Part shown: positions 8,184 through 17,932 of the stretch, piece after piece | How the letters are laid out: each line of letters starts with the position of its first letter | Position numbering within the stretch: the first letter of the stretch is position 1 | Source: Pseudoclavibacter endophyticus | GTDB lineage: Bacteria > Actinomycetota > Actinomycetes > Actinomycetales > Microbacteriaceae | Direction: 5' to 3' | NCBI RefSeq assembly: GCF_008831085.1 | Contig: NZ_WBJY01000001.1 | Span: forward strand, 1,364,001 to 1,428,000 | DNA length: 64,000 bases | Notes under the pieces: model-generated | The model's database searches: none | What the model saw: the letters and a program-made list of their open reading frames with translations, nothing else | Told to the model about the DNA's origin: nothing | Translations under genes and position numbers: made by a program

Positions 8184-10757
8184 ATGAACATCACCACGAA
8201 CCCGCGATCCATCGCGGTCGTCGGCGGCGGGCCGGCGGCTCACCGCCTCGTCGAGGCGCTGGCGGATCGGGGCGCGCTGGGCACGAGTGTGAACGTGACG
8301 GTGCTGGCCGAGGAGCCGCACGCGCCCTATGACCGCGTGCAGCTCTCGAAGCGCTTCGAAGGCCCGACCGAGCTGGCGCTCGCCGACGACGGGTTCTGGT
8401 CGCAACCGGGGGTGTCGCTCCGCACCGGCACGCGCGTCGCCGCCATCTATCCCGACACGCGGGAACTGCGCTTCGAGACGGGCGACGTGCTGGCGTACGA
8501 CGAGCTCGTGATGGCGACCGGCTCATCGGCGACCCGCCCGACGATCGACCACGCCGACGTCGCCCACGTCATGCGCACCCTCGACGACGTCGACGCCCTC
8601 GTGTCGACCGTCGCCGTGCTGCGCTCGCGGCTGCGGCGCGCACCGATCATCACCGTCGTCGGGGGTGGCCTGCTCGGCCTCGAGGCCGCGGGCGGCGTCG
8701 CCGAGCTCGGCGCGAAACCCACCCTCGTGCATTCGCGGGCATGGCTCATGAGCTCCCAGGTCGACGAGGGCGCCGGTCGCACCCTTGCGAGGCTCATCGC
8801 CGACCGGGGCATCGATTTGGAACTCGGCGTCCGCCCCACCGGCATCGTGCGTGCGCCGTCCGGGGCGACCATCGGCCTCGAGCTCACCGACGGGCGCTCG
8901 ATCCCCGCCGACCTCGTGGTCTTCGCGATCGGTATCACCCCCCGCGACGAGCTTGCGCGCGACGCCGACATCGCCCTCGCACCCCGCGGGGGCATCGCGA
9001 TCGACGAGACCTGCGCATCCAGCGCCCCGGGGGTCTGGGCCATCGGCGAGGTCGCCGCCCTCGACGGGAAGACGGTGGGCCTCGTGGCCCCCGCGAACGC
9101 GATGGCCGAGGTCGTCGCCGATCGCCTCCTCGGCGGGCAAGCGACGTTCACGCCGTTCGACGAGGCAACATCGCTCAAGCTCGCGGGCGTCGACGTCGCG
9201 AACTTCGGAGCCGTCACGTCCGTGCCGGAGGGCGCGATCGAGGTCGTTTTCGCCGACCCGATCGCCGGCGTCTACCAGAAACTCGTCGTGGGCGACGACG
9301 CCCGCACCCTGCTCGGGGGCGTGTTCGTCGGCAACGCTGAGCCGTACGTGCGGCTGCGCCCCATGCTCGGGCGCCAGCTGCCAGACAGTCCAGGCGTGTA
9401 CCTCGACGCGGGCAGCGGTGCGGACGGCGTCGAGCTCGAGGTCGTCGATGGGACGATCGTGTGCAGCTGCAAGGGCGTCACGGCAGGTGTGCTCCGCGAC
9501 CACATCCGCGGCGGCCGCACCGACCTCGGCGAGCTCAAGGCGTGCTCCGGCGCCGGCACGCAGTGCGGCTCGTGCGTCTCGCTCGTCAAGAACATGCTCG
9601 ATCGCGAACTCACGGCCGCCGGCGTCGCCGTATCTGCGGCCCTCTGCGAGCACACCGAGCTGAGCCGAACCGAGCTCTTCGAAGCGGTGCGCGTACTCGG
9701 GCTGCAGACGGTCGGCGAGGTCCAGGGCCGCTTCATCGATGGGGGCGTCGGCTGCGACATCTGCAAACCCGTCGTCGCCTCGATCATTGCGACGCAGACG
9801 GGCGGCTACATCCTCGATGACGGGGCGGCCGCGCTGCAAGACACGAACGACCGCGCGCTCGCCAACATGCAGAAGGACGGCACCTACTCGGTCGTGCCGC
9901 GCATTCCCGGTGGCGAGATCACGCCCGACAAGCTCGCTGTCATCGCCGAGGTCGCACAGGAGTACGGCCTGTACGCGAAGATCACGGGCGGGCAGCGCAT
10001 CGACCTGTTCGGCGCCAGGCTCGAGCAGCTGCCGCATATCTGGAAGCGCCTCGTCGACGCGGGCATGGAATCGGGCCAGGCCTACGGCAAGAGCCTGCGC
10101 ACGGTGAAGAGCTGCGTCGGGTCGACCTGGTGTCGCTACGGCGTGCAGGACTCGGTCGGCATGGCGGTGTTCCTCGAGGAGCGATACCGCGGCCTGCGTT
10201 CGCCGCACAAGATCAAGTTCGGCGTGAGCGGCTGTGCGCGCGAGTGCGCGGAGGCGCAGGGTAAGGACATCGGCGTCATCGCGACGGCGGAGGGCTGGAA
10301 CCTCTACGTGGGCGGCAACGGCGGCATGACGCCGAAGCACGCCGAGCTCCTGGCGAAGGACCTCGACGACGCCACGCTCGTGAGGTACATCGACCGCTAC
10401 CTCATGTACTACATCCGTACGGCCGACCGTCTCCAGCGCACCGCCCGGTGGCAGGAGGCGCTCGAGGGTGGCCTCGACCACGTGCGCGACGTCGTGTGCG
10501 ACGACTCGCTCGGCATCGCCGACGAGCTCGAGGCAGCCATGGCCAAGCACGTCGACGCCTACGAGGACGAATGGGCGGCCACGCTGCGCAGTCCGGAGCG
10601 CCTGCGCCGGTTCCAGTCGTTCGTGAATGCGCCGGATGCTCCCGATCCCTCGGTCATGCACGTGCCCGATGGCCGTGGCCAGCGTCGCCCCGCGACAGGC
10701 GGCGAACGCGAGGGCGTCCTGCTGAGCGGGCCGCGCATCCCTGTGGGCCGGCCGTGA
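8184..10757 (+). CDS. nirB: nitrite reductase [NAD(P)H] large subunit
   Basis: This enzyme reduces nitrite to ammonium with NAD(P)H in the cytoplasm. Its 857 residues match the usual NirB length. The order is an N-terminal FAD-binding domain (VVGGGPAAH), an NAD-binding domain (VVGGGLLGLEAA), two BFD-like [2Fe-2S] regions (the first with Cys427 and Cys429 in CSCKGV and a later CGSC; the second GCDICKP), then the sirohaem/[4Fe-4S] domain with cysteines at about 644, 650, 684 and 688. The ATG at 8184 aligns with the family start. The last codons overlap the cobA start. Confidence 0.95.
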   Translation: MNITTNPRSIAVVGGGPAAHRLVEALADRGALGTSVNVTVLAEEPHAPYDRVQLSKRFEGPTELALADDGFWSQPGVSLRTGTRVAAIYPDTRELRFETGDVLAYDELVMATGSSATRPTIDHADVAHVMRTLDDVDALVSTVAVLRSRLRRAPIITVVGGGLLGLEAAGGVAELGAKPTLVHSRAWLMSSQVDEGAGRTLARLIADRGIDLELGVRPTGIVRAPSGATIGLELTDGRSIPADLVVFAIGITPRDELARDADIALAPRGGIAIDETCASSAPGVWAIGEVAALDGKTVGLVAPANAMAEVVADRLLGGQATFTPFDEATSLKLAGVDVANFGAVTSVPEGAIEVVFADPIAGVYQKLVVGDDARTLLGGVFVGNAEPYVRLRPMLGRQLPDSPGVYLDAGSGADGVELEVVDGTIVCSCKGVTAGVLRDHIRGGRTDLGELKACSGAGTQCGSCVSLVKNMLDRELTAAGVAVSAALCEHTELSRTELFEAVRVLGLQTVGEVQGRFIDGGVGCDICKPVVASIIATQTGGYILDDGAAALQDTNDRALANMQKDGTYSVVPRIPGGEITPDKLAVIAEVAQEYGLYAKITGGQRIDLFGARLEQLPHIWKRLVDAGMESGQAYGKSLRTVKSCVGSTWCRYGVQDSVGMAVFLEERYRGLRSPHKIKFGVSGCARECAEAQGKDIGVIATAEGWNLYVGGNGGMTPKHAELLAKDLDDATLVRYIDRYLMYYIRTADRLQRTARWQEALEGGLDHVRDVVCDDSLGIADELEAAMAKHVDAYEDEWAATLRSPERLRRFQSFVNAPDAPDPSVMHVPDGRGQRRPATGGEREGVLLSGPRIPVGRP

Positions 10758-11533
10758 GAGGAGAGGTGCTGATCGTCGGGGCCGGCCCGGGCGATCCCGA
10801 CCTGATCACCGTCGCCGGTCTGCGCGCCCTACGGCGCGCCGATGTCGTGCTGTACGACCGGCTCGCGCCCGCAGAGCTCCTCGACGAGAGCCGCGCGGAC
10901 GCCGTGCTGATCGACGTCGGCAAGACCCCAGGGCACCACGCCGTGCCGCAGGAACGCATCAATGAGCTGATCGTCGAGCACGCGCGCCGCGGCAGCGTCG
11001 TCGTGCGGCTGAAGGGCGGCGACCCGTACGTGTTCGGCCGCGGCGGCGAGGAGCTCGACGCCTGCCGCGCGGCCGGCGTGCCCGTGCGAATCATCCCGGG
11101 CATCACGAGCGCCATCGCGGTGCCGGGGCAGGCCGGGATCCCCGTCACGCACCGCGGCATCAGCCGCAGCTTCACGGTCGTGAGCGGGCACGTGCCCTTC
11201 GATGACGCGCAGTACCGGGCGCTGGCCGGCATTGGCGGTACCATCGTGGTCCTCATGGGCGTGAACACGATGCGGCAGGTCGTCACCGGCCTCGCGCGCG
11301 GAGGGATGCGGGCGGATGTGCCGCTTGCGGTCGTCGAGCGCGGGTTCAGCGAGGCGCGGCGCACGCGGGTCGCGACCGTCGGGACTGCCGGCGCGGTCTT
11401 CGCTGGCGATTCGCCGCGATCGCCCGCCGTCATCGTGATCGGCGAGGTCGTGCGGCGTGCCGAGGTCGACCCCCTCGACGAGGCCGCGCTGCAGGCGCGG
11501 GTCGAATCGCTCGTCGGGGCGGCGACGCCGTGA
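10754..11533 (+). CDS. cobA: uroporphyrinogen-III C-methyltransferase
   Basis: SAM-dependent methylation of uroporphyrinogen III to precorrin-2, the first step toward sirohaem, the cofactor of NirB. The 259 residues are the single SUMT domain, with the N-terminal GAGPGDPDLITVAG loop, VVRLKGGDPYVFGRGGEE and PGITSAIAVPGQAGIPVTHR, all diagnostic. The GTG start overlaps the nirB stop (GTGA), so the two are translationally coupled. No CysG-type dehydrogenase domain is attached; together with the CbiX domain on the opposite strand, only precorrin-2 dehydrogenase is missing from the local sirohaem route. Confidence 0.93.
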   Translation: MRGEVLIVGAGPGDPDLITVAGLRALRRADVVLYDRLAPAELLDESRADAVLIDVGKTPGHHAVPQERINELIVEHARRGSVVVRLKGGDPYVFGRGGEELDACRAAGVPVRIIPGITSAIAVPGQAGIPVTHRGISRSFTVVSGHVPFDDAQYRALAGIGGTIVVLMGVNTMRQVVTGLARGGMRADVPLAVVERGFSEARRTRVATVGTAGAVFAGDSPRSPAVIVIGEVVRRAEVDPLDEAALQARVESLVGAATP

Positions 11534-11579
11534 TGATGGAGCGCGTGCGCCGAGGGCGCACCGCCGGACGGGGGAGTGC

Positions 11580-12725
11580 ATGAACGGTGCCGCGGCAGTG
11601 AGCGCGCGCCTCGACGGGTTTCGCGTCGGGGTGACGAGCGACCGCCGGTCGGACGAGCTCATCGCGGCCCTCGCGCGGCGCGGCGCGGAGTGCGTGCACG
11701 CGCCGACGATTCGCATGGCGAACGAGGACGACCTCGCGCAGATCGAGGCCGAGACCGGGGCGATCGTCGACGCGGCACCGCATGTGCTGCTGGCGACGAC
11801 CTCGTACGGCATCCGTCGCTGGTTCGACGTCGCCGACGAGGCCGGGCTCGGCGGCCCGCTCGTCGAGCGACTGGGGCGCGCCGAGATCCTCGTGCGCGGG
11901 CCGAAGGCGCGCGGCGCGATCCGTGCGGCCGGGCTCGACGACGAGGGCATGGGCGAGGTTGAAACGACGGAGGCGCTCGTCGACTACGCGATCGAGCGCG
12001 GCGTCGACGGCCGCACGGTCGCGGTGCAGCTGCACGGCGCGACCGACGAGCGGCAGCTCGCGCGCCTTCGCGCGGCGGGCGCGACGGTGCTCACCGTGAG
12101 CCCGTACGTGTGGCACGAGCACGAGGACCGCCCGCGGGTCGATCGGCTGATCGAGCTGATCATTGCGGGCGGGGTCGACGCGGTGACGTTCACGAGTGCG
12201 CCTGCCGCCGAGGCGCTGTTCCGCGCGGCCGCGCAGGTCGGGGCCGAGACGGACCTGCGCAGCGCGTTTCGCGGGGTTCCGGGCCTCGGCGGTGTCGCCG
12301 CGGTCGCGGTCGGGCCGGTGACGGCCGAGCCGATCATCGAGCGCGGGGTCGTCCCGATCGTGCCGCAGCGGTTCCGGATGGGTGCCATGATCAAGTCGCT
12401 TTGCGACGAGCTCATCGACGAGCATGTCGTGGGCATCGACACGGTCGCGGGACAGCTCACGCTTCGCGGCCGCACGATGGTGCACGGCGGCGAGGCGACG
12501 AGCCTCAGCCCCACTTCGCTCGCGCTGATCCGGGCCCTGATCGCGGCGCGGGGTGCGCTCGTCACGCGCGTCGATCTCGGTCGAGCCGCGAGCGTATCGG
12601 GCGAGGGCGTCAGCATCGACATGGCCATGAGCCGGCTGCGGGCAGCGCTGCCGAGCGACGTGGTGCAGACGATCGTGAAACGCGGTTACCGCCTGCGCTT
12701 GGCCGAGGCGGTCGCGGCCCGCTGA
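11580..12725 (+). CDS. nnaR: uroporphyrinogen-III synthase domain fused to a winged-helix regulator (NnaR-like)
   Basis: A 381-residue protein with an N-terminal HemD-like domain (residues about 10-265) and a C-terminal OmpR-type winged helix (about 285-378, including SLSPTSLALIRALIAARGAL and the wing KRGYRLRLAEA). Fusions of this kind, called NnaR in Streptomyces and mycobacteria, regulate nitrite-assimilation genes. Its place directly behind nirB-cobA supports that role. Whether the HemD half still makes uroporphyrinogen III or only senses a tetrapyrrole cannot be judged. The ATG at 11580 has a GGGGAG ribosome site. Confidence 0.82.
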   Translation: MNGAAAVSARLDGFRVGVTSDRRSDELIAALARRGAECVHAPTIRMANEDDLAQIEAETGAIVDAAPHVLLATTSYGIRRWFDVADEAGLGGPLVERLGRAEILVRGPKARGAIRAAGLDDEGMGEVETTEALVDYAIERGVDGRTVAVQLHGATDERQLARLRAAGATVLTVSPYVWHEHEDRPRVDRLIELIIAGGVDAVTFTSAPAAEALFRAAAQVGAETDLRSAFRGVPGLGGVAAVAVGPVTAEPIIERGVVPIVPQRFRMGAMIKSLCDELIDEHVVGIDTVAGQLTLRGRTMVHGGEATSLSPTSLALIRALIAARGALVTRVDLGRAASVSGEGVSIDMAMSRLRAALPSDVVQTIVKRGYRLRLAEAVAAR

Positions 12726-12912
12726 GCCGGGCGAGGGGACAACGCGTGCTGCATCACCGCGTGGACTTGCAGGTGAGTTCGCTCGTGGTCTCGATCGCTG
12801 AGCGTCGAATCATCGATCCGAGGTCGTCGACATACCCTCTGCGGCGGTGAACCGGGCACGTGAAACCGCCACTGGGGCAGGTGCGGGCAGACGTCGACAA
12901 GGTGGCTGAGGG

Positions 12913-15813
12913 CTACAGTCGCTCCGCGATCAGGGTCGCAAGGTGCACGCCCGTCGTGTCGCCGAGCTGCTCGGCCTGCGTGCGGCACGAGAATCCGTCG
13001 GCGAGGAACCGGGCGCCATCCGGCGCTTGACGCAGGGCCGGCAGCAGCGCGTTCTCGGCAACCGCGACGCTCGTCTCGTAGTGCCCCTTTTCGAGGCCGA
13101 AGTTGCCCGCGAGACCACAGCATCCCGCAAGCTGCGTCACCGACGCGCCCGCGGCATCCAGCAACGCCCGGTCGGCATGGAAGCCGAGCACGGAGTACTG
13201 GTGGCAGTGCGGCTGCACGATCAGCTCGACACCGTCGAGGCTCGGCATCGACCAATCGTCGGCCGGCTTCACGGGGGCGGCGCTCGAGAGCACCTCGGCA
13301 AGCGTGAAGGTCGACGCCGCAATGCGTTTCGCGCGCGGGTCGTCCGGGAACAGGTCGAGCAGGTCGCTGCGCAGCACCGCCGTGCAGCTCGGCTCGACGC
13401 CGACGATCGGAACGCCCGCGTCGACGACCGGGGCGAACGCGTCCATGAGGCGTGTCAGGCGGGCGCGTGCGCCGTCGAGCTGGCCGGTGGAAATCCACGT
13501 GAGCCCGCAGCACACCGACTGCTCCGGCGTCACGACCTCAAGGCCGGCTGCCTCGAGTACCCGCACCACGTCGGCGCCAACGCCGGGCGCGAAGCCGTTC
13601 GAGAACGAATCGGTCCACACCATGACGCGGCTCGTCTCCGCGCGGACGGGCGAATCGGGGGCGACGGCCCTGCCGCGACGGACCGCGCGCCGGCGATGCT
13701 CGCGGAACGTGCGCGGCGCGACCCGCGGAATGCGGCGCCGCTTGTCGACCCCCGCGATTGGTAACACGAGTCGGCGCAGCCAGTCGACGCTCATCGTGGC
13801 GTTCACGATCGGCGCGAGCGCCGACATCAGCGGCGTCCAGCGCGGCAGCTGCCCGAGCACGTAGTGCCGCATGGGCCGCACCCTGCCCTTGTAGGCGCGG
13901 TAGAGGGCCTCCGACTTGTACTGCGCCATGTCGACCCCAGCCGGGCAGTCGGTCGAGCACGCCTTGCAGCTGAGGCAGAGGTCGAGGGACTCGTCGACCT
14001 CGCGCGACGACCAGGCGCCGGGTCCGAGCGACCCGTTCGCGACCTCCTGCAGCACGCGGGCGCGGGCGCGCGTCGAGTCCTTCTCGTCGCGCGTGGCCTG
14101 ATAGCTCGGACACATGAAGCCGCCCGCCCCGCCATTGTCGGCGCGGCACTTGCCCATGCCGACGCAGCGGTGCACGGCGTTCGTGAAGTCGCCCCCGTCG
14201 TGCTCGAACGCGAACCCGCCGCGAACGCGGGGGATGGGAAGCGCGTGGGGACGGCGCAGGTCGAGGTCGAGCGGGGCCGGGTCGACGAGCACGTCGGGGT
14301 TGAGCACATTCTTGGGGTCGAACAGCGCCTTCAGCTCGCGGAATGCCTCGATCGCGGCGGGCGAGTACATTTTCGGCAGTAACTCGCCGCGCGCACGCCC
14401 GTCACCGTGCTCGCCCGAGATCGACCCGCCGAACTCGGCGACGAGGTCCCCCGCATCGAGCATGAAGGCGCGCATGCCCTTGCCCGACTCGTGCAGCGGG
14501 AACGTGAGCCGCACGTGGATGCAGCCGTCGCCGAAGTGCCCATAGCTCATGCCGTCGATGCCGTGCTTCGCCGTGAGCTGCTCGAACCGCTCGAGGTATT
14601 CGCCGAGCCGATCCGGCGGCACCGCGGCGTCCTCGAACCCCGGCCACGCCTGGGTGCCACCGGGTCGCCCCGCAAGCCCGACGCCGTCTTCACGGATGCG
14701 CCAGATCGGCCGGGCGAGCGCGGCATCAGGTTGGATCATGTGGCTGATCGCCGACGAGGCCGCCACGAGCGCGTGGGACCGTTCGAGCGCGTCCTCGAGC
14801 GACTCGCCCGGCATCTCGATGAGGAGCCAGCCGGCGCCCTCCGGCAGCGACTCGACGGCGGCCGCGCCCTTCGCCTCGCGCACGGCCGTCACGAGACGGG
14901 CATCCAGCCCCTCGACCGCGCCCGGCTTGCAGGCGAGCAGCGCGGGCACGTCGTTCGCCGCGGCGACCATCGACGGGTAGCCGAGCACGACCGTCACGGG
15001 GGCGTTTGGCATCGGCACGAGCCGCACCGTCGCGCCCGTGATGACGCCGAGGGTGCCCTCGGAGCCGACGAGCAGGTCTTTCAGCGAATGCTGCCGCTCG
15101 GGCAGCAGCGCCTCGAGGGCGTAGCCGGAGACCTGTCGGCCGAACCTGCCGAACTCGAGACGGATCGTGGCGAGGTGGCGGCGCACGAACTCGTTGAGAC
15201 CGGGCACGACCGACAGGTCGTCGGCGGCCGTGAAGCGGCGCCCGAGTCCGTCGATGATGTCGAGGTCGACGATGTTCTCGGCCGTGCGACCGAACGACAG
15301 GGAGTGCGAGCCGCAGGCGTTGTTGCCGGCCATGCCGCCGATCGTGCAGCGGGTCCACGTCGACGGGTCGGGGCCGAAGCGCAAGCCGTAGGGCTTGGCG
15401 GCGTCTTGGAGCCGGGCGACGACGACGCCCGGGTCGACGCGTGCCGTGCGTGCCTCGGCGTCGATGGAATGGATGCGATTCAGGTGCCGAGACGTGTCGA
15501 CGACGAGCCCGCGCCCGATCGCGTTGCCCGCGATCGAAGTGCCGGCGCCCCGCAGGTGCAGCGGCACGCCGCGCTCCCGGGCTTCGTCGGTGATGGTGGC
15601 GAGCTCGTCGACGGTGCGCGGGAAGGCGACCGCGCTCGGCACGATGCGGTAGTTCGAGGCGTCGGTCGAGTACTCGGCCAGGCGTCGGCTCGCCGTGTCG
15701 ACGTCACCGTCGATCCGCGACCGCAGCGCGGCGACGAGGTCGTTCGCGGCATCTGCATCGACCGTGGTCGGCACGAAATCGGTCGCCCCGCTCATCCCGC
15801 TCGCTACCGTCAT
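12913..15813 (-). CDS. FAD-linked oxidase with C-terminal iron-sulfur and CCG domains (D-lactate dehydrogenase-like)
   Basis: A 966-residue fusion protein. The N-terminal half is a PCMH-type FAD domain (RGAGTSIAGNAIGRGLVVDT) followed by an FAD-oxidase C-domain. The second half has a [4Fe-4S] ferredoxin region (CVGMGKC, CLSCKACSTDCP) and two CCG repeats (SVCCGLTWIS, LAGCCGLAGNFG). This matches membrane-associated D-lactate or 2-hydroxyacid dehydrogenases that feed electrons to quinone. The ATG at 15813 has a GGGCGAGGT ribosome site; the open frame to 15846 adds eleven unlikely residues. The exact 2-hydroxyacid is uncertain. Confidence 0.85.
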   Translation of the reverse strand: MTVASGMSGATDFVPTTVDADAANDLVAALRSRIDGDVDTASRRLAEYSTDASNYRIVPSAVAFPRTVDELATITDEARERGVPLHLRGAGTSIAGNAIGRGLVVDTSRHLNRIHSIDAEARTARVDPGVVVARLQDAAKPYGLRFGPDPSTWTRCTIGGMAGNNACGSHSLSFGRTAENIVDLDIIDGLGRRFTAADDLSVVPGLNEFVRRHLATIRLEFGRFGRQVSGYALEALLPERQHSLKDLLVGSEGTLGVITGATVRLVPMPNAPVTVVLGYPSMVAAANDVPALLACKPGAVEGLDARLVTAVREAKGAAAVESLPEGAGWLLIEMPGESLEDALERSHALVAASSAISHMIQPDAALARPIWRIREDGVGLAGRPGGTQAWPGFEDAAVPPDRLGEYLERFEQLTAKHGIDGMSYGHFGDGCIHVRLTFPLHESGKGMRAFMLDAGDLVAEFGGSISGEHGDGRARGELLPKMYSPAAIEAFRELKALFDPKNVLNPDVLVDPAPLDLDLRRPHALPIPRVRGGFAFEHDGGDFTNAVHRCVGMGKCRADNGGAGGFMCPSYQATRDEKDSTRARARVLQEVANGSLGPGAWSSREVDESLDLCLSCKACSTDCPAGVDMAQYKSEALYRAYKGRVRPMRHYVLGQLPRWTPLMSALAPIVNATMSVDWLRRLVLPIAGVDKRRRIPRVAPRTFREHRRRAVRRGRAVAPDSPVRAETSRVMVWTDSFSNGFAPGVGADVVRVLEAAGLEVVTPEQSVCCGLTWISTGQLDGARARLTRLMDAFAPVVDAGVPIVGVEPSCTAVLRSDLLDLFPDDPRAKRIAASTFTLAEVLSSAAPVKPADDWSMPSLDGVELIVQPHCHQYSVLGFHADRALLDAAGASVTQLAGCCGLAGNFGLEKGHYETSVAVAENALLPALRQAPDGARFLADGFSCRTQAEQLGDTTGVHLATLIAERL

Positions 15814-15883
15814 ACCTCGCCCTTCACGCGGTCGATCGACGCGCACCGCGTCGATGGAGCCAGGGGGAGGCCCCTCCTCGAGC

Positions 15884-16717
15884 CTACTCGCGCGCGCGGG
15901 TGCCGGCGCTCACGTGGGTTGCCCCGGGGGCGAGCGCGGCGTAGTCGTCGCGGCGTCCCCCGAGCACGGGGAAGTGCTCCCGCATAGCGTGGATTCGCTC
16001 GGGCTCGAACTCGGCGATCGTCACGCCCGGCGCGTGGCCGGCGCTTTCGACGAGCTTGCCGTTGGGCGCGGCAACGAGGCTCGAGCCGGCGAGCTCGACG
16101 CCGTTGTGCACGCCCGCGGCGTTCGCGGCGATGATCCACAGCTGATGCTCCATCGCGCGGGCCTGCGCCAGCACGCGCCACGGCTCGGCGCGGGCCATCG
16201 GCCAGGCGGCCGGCACGATCACGAGCTCGGCACCGCGATCGCTGAGCTCCTGCCAGAGGCCGGGGAACCGCAGGTCGTAGCAGACGACGACGGCGAGCCG
16301 GCCGAAGGGCGTCTCGGCGACCTGCAGATGGTCTCCTGGCGTGAGGAACTCAGGCTCGCGCGACTTGTACCCGAAGACGTGCAGCTTGCGGGCGACGTGA
16401 CGGATGAGCCCCTCCGGATCGACGAGCACGCCGGTGTTGTGCAGCGAGCCCTGGTCATCGCGTTCGATGAACGTGCCCGTGTGCACCCAGCAACCGCGCT
16501 CGGTGGCGACCCGGCGCGCGAGCGCCACGGTCGGACCGTCGAGCGGTTCGGCGGCGCCCGGGTAGCGATCGAAGTCGTTGAATCCGACGCCCCAGAGCTC
16601 GGTCAGGGCGATGAGGTCGACGGGCGCGACGTCGACGAGCTGGCGTTCGACGCGCACACGGCGCTCGTCGATGGTTTCGTCGTCGGGGCTCGCGATCTGA
16701 ATGATGGCGACGCGCAT
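15884..16717 (-). CDS. carbon-nitrogen hydrolase (nitrilase superfamily)
   Basis: A cytoplasmic amidase-type enzyme of 277 residues. The catalytic triad is visible: Glu in ALTELWG, Lys in HVARKLHVFG, and the nucleophile Cys in VVVCYDLRFPGLWQ. Length and motif spacing fit the single-domain nitrilase fold. It ends 70 bp upstream of the D-lactate dehydrogenase-like gene on the same strand, so the two may share a transcript. The substrate cannot be deduced; omega-amidase-like or N-carbamoyl amidase activities are possible within this superfamily. Confidence 0.85.
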   Translation of the reverse strand: MRVAIIQIASPDDETIDERRVRVERQLVDVAPVDLIALTELWGVGFNDFDRYPGAAEPLDGPTVALARRVATERGCWVHTGTFIERDDQGSLHNTGVLVDPEGLIRHVARKLHVFGYKSREPEFLTPGDHLQVAETPFGRLAVVVCYDLRFPGLWQELSDRGAELVIVPAAWPMARAEPWRVLAQARAMEHQLWIIAANAAGVHNGVELAGSSLVAAPNGKLVESAGHAPGVTIAEFEPERIHAMREHFPVLGGRRDDYAALAPGATHVSAGTRARE

Positions 16718-16760
16718 CTGCTCCTCGATTCTTGCGTGTCGGCGACTCGTGGCCGCCTGT

Positions 16761-17195
16761 TCAGCCGGTCACGATGACGAGCTGGAAGAACAGCACATAG
16801 GGCATGAAGCTCACCAGGAACGCAACGAACAGGATTGTGCTGAGACTCGTCCGTCGAACGTAGGCGACCAGTGTGGTGAGGCCGACCGTGCCGACGAACG
16901 AGAACACCAGCACGACGACCGCGACGATGAACAGCACGCCGTACACGTCGTCGGACGTGTCGAGGGTCTCGTCGCCGAACTGCACGGCCGTGACGAGTTG
17001 CACGGCCCAGAAGTGGATCATGAAGTAGCCGAAGATGAGCGGCAGGCCGAAGATGACGCCGATTCCGGCGCCCCAGATGGCCGCCTCACGAGGCTTGGGG
17101 CCGAAGATCTCGGCGGCGATGGCGACCGCGCGCTGCCGCCCGCTCGGCGCACCCGTGGCGACCGCGCCCGCTCCCGCATCCACCTCGATCGACAT
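16761..17195 (-). CDS. hypothetical membrane protein
   Basis: A 144-residue protein with a soluble N-terminus of about 40 residues and three clear membrane spans (AIWGAGIGVIFGLPLIFGYF, GVLFIVAVVVLVFSFVGTVG, TILFVAFLVSFMPYVLFFQL). No family was recognised. The ATG at 17195 (MSIEVDAG) is preferred over the open frame up to 17252, which only adds a basic stretch. It lies just upstream of the nitrilase gene on the same strand. Confidence 0.65.
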   Translation of the reverse strand: MSIEVDAGAGAVATGAPSGRQRAVAIAAEIFGPKPREAAIWGAGIGVIFGLPLIFGYFMIHFWAVQLVTAVQFGDETLDTSDDVYGVLFIVAVVVLVFSFVGTVGLTTLVAYVRRTSLSTILFVAFLVSFMPYVLFFQLVIVTG

Positions 17196-17314
17196 GATCT
17201 TCAGGTTAGTCGCTCCACTTCGGGGACCGTGACCTCGCCGCCGGGATGCCATGTCGACGCCGTCGACGGGCGGGCGCCGCGGTCGACGGGGCTACCTGCG
17301 GGAGAATAGTGGGC

Positions 17315-17884
17315 ATGACGACGAACCGCTCTGTCCGAGATCACCTGCGTCAGGCGCGCGTGCGCCTTCGCCCCGCCGCCCGCCGACGAGCCCTCGTCGC
17401 GGGCCTCGTGGCGGGGCCGTTCGCAGCCGCTGGCTTCGGGTTCGCCTTCGTCGGCATTCCGCAGCTGTTCACGGGCGGCTCGGGCTCGTCGTGGGCCTTC
17501 GCGGTCATCGGTGTCGTGTCGATCGTCATCGCTTCGTTCCTCGGCGTCCGCATTCTGCGGCCGCACCACCGGGGTACCCGTTCGGCCATGCAGGCGGTCG
17601 TGCTCGTCGGCCTCCCACTCGCCCTGCTCGCCCAGACGATCATCGCCAATGTCATCCTGCAGCTCGCGATCGCCGCCGGCCCCGGGCTGGATCCGGCGCC
17701 TGCGCTCGTGTTCGGCGTTTCGTGGGGAGCCGTCGCCGCTCCCGGGCTCCTGCTCGGTCCGCTCGCGACGTGGTGGACCGCGCACCTGAACCGATACCTG
17801 CCGACCGAACTCGCGCGCGACCAGGAACGCGCGGCAAAGTACGAGGCCACGACCGACACGGAGCCGGGCACGATCCCCTCGTGA
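17315..17884 (+). CDS. hypothetical membrane protein
   Basis: A 189-residue protein with a basic N-terminus (RDHLRQARVRLRPAARRR) and four predicted membrane spans ending in a short acidic tail. The start at 17315 (MTTNRSV) is chosen because it begins a typical cytoplasmic head; the frame is open a little further upstream. It is divergent from the preceding membrane protein and not recognised. It ends 49 bp before the convergent telA-like gene. Confidence 0.65.
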   Translation: MTTNRSVRDHLRQARVRLRPAARRRALVAGLVAGPFAAAGFGFAFVGIPQLFTGGSGSSWAFAVIGVVSIVIASFLGVRILRPHHRGTRSAMQAVVLVGLPLALLAQTIIANVILQLAIAAGPGLDPAPALVFGVSWGAVAAPGLLLGPLATWWTAHLNRYLPTELARDQERAAKYEATTDTEPGTIPS

Positions 17885-17932
17885 CGGTTCCGGCGCGCCT
17901 CCCCGCGAGCGGGTCAGGGAGCCGGCGCGGGG

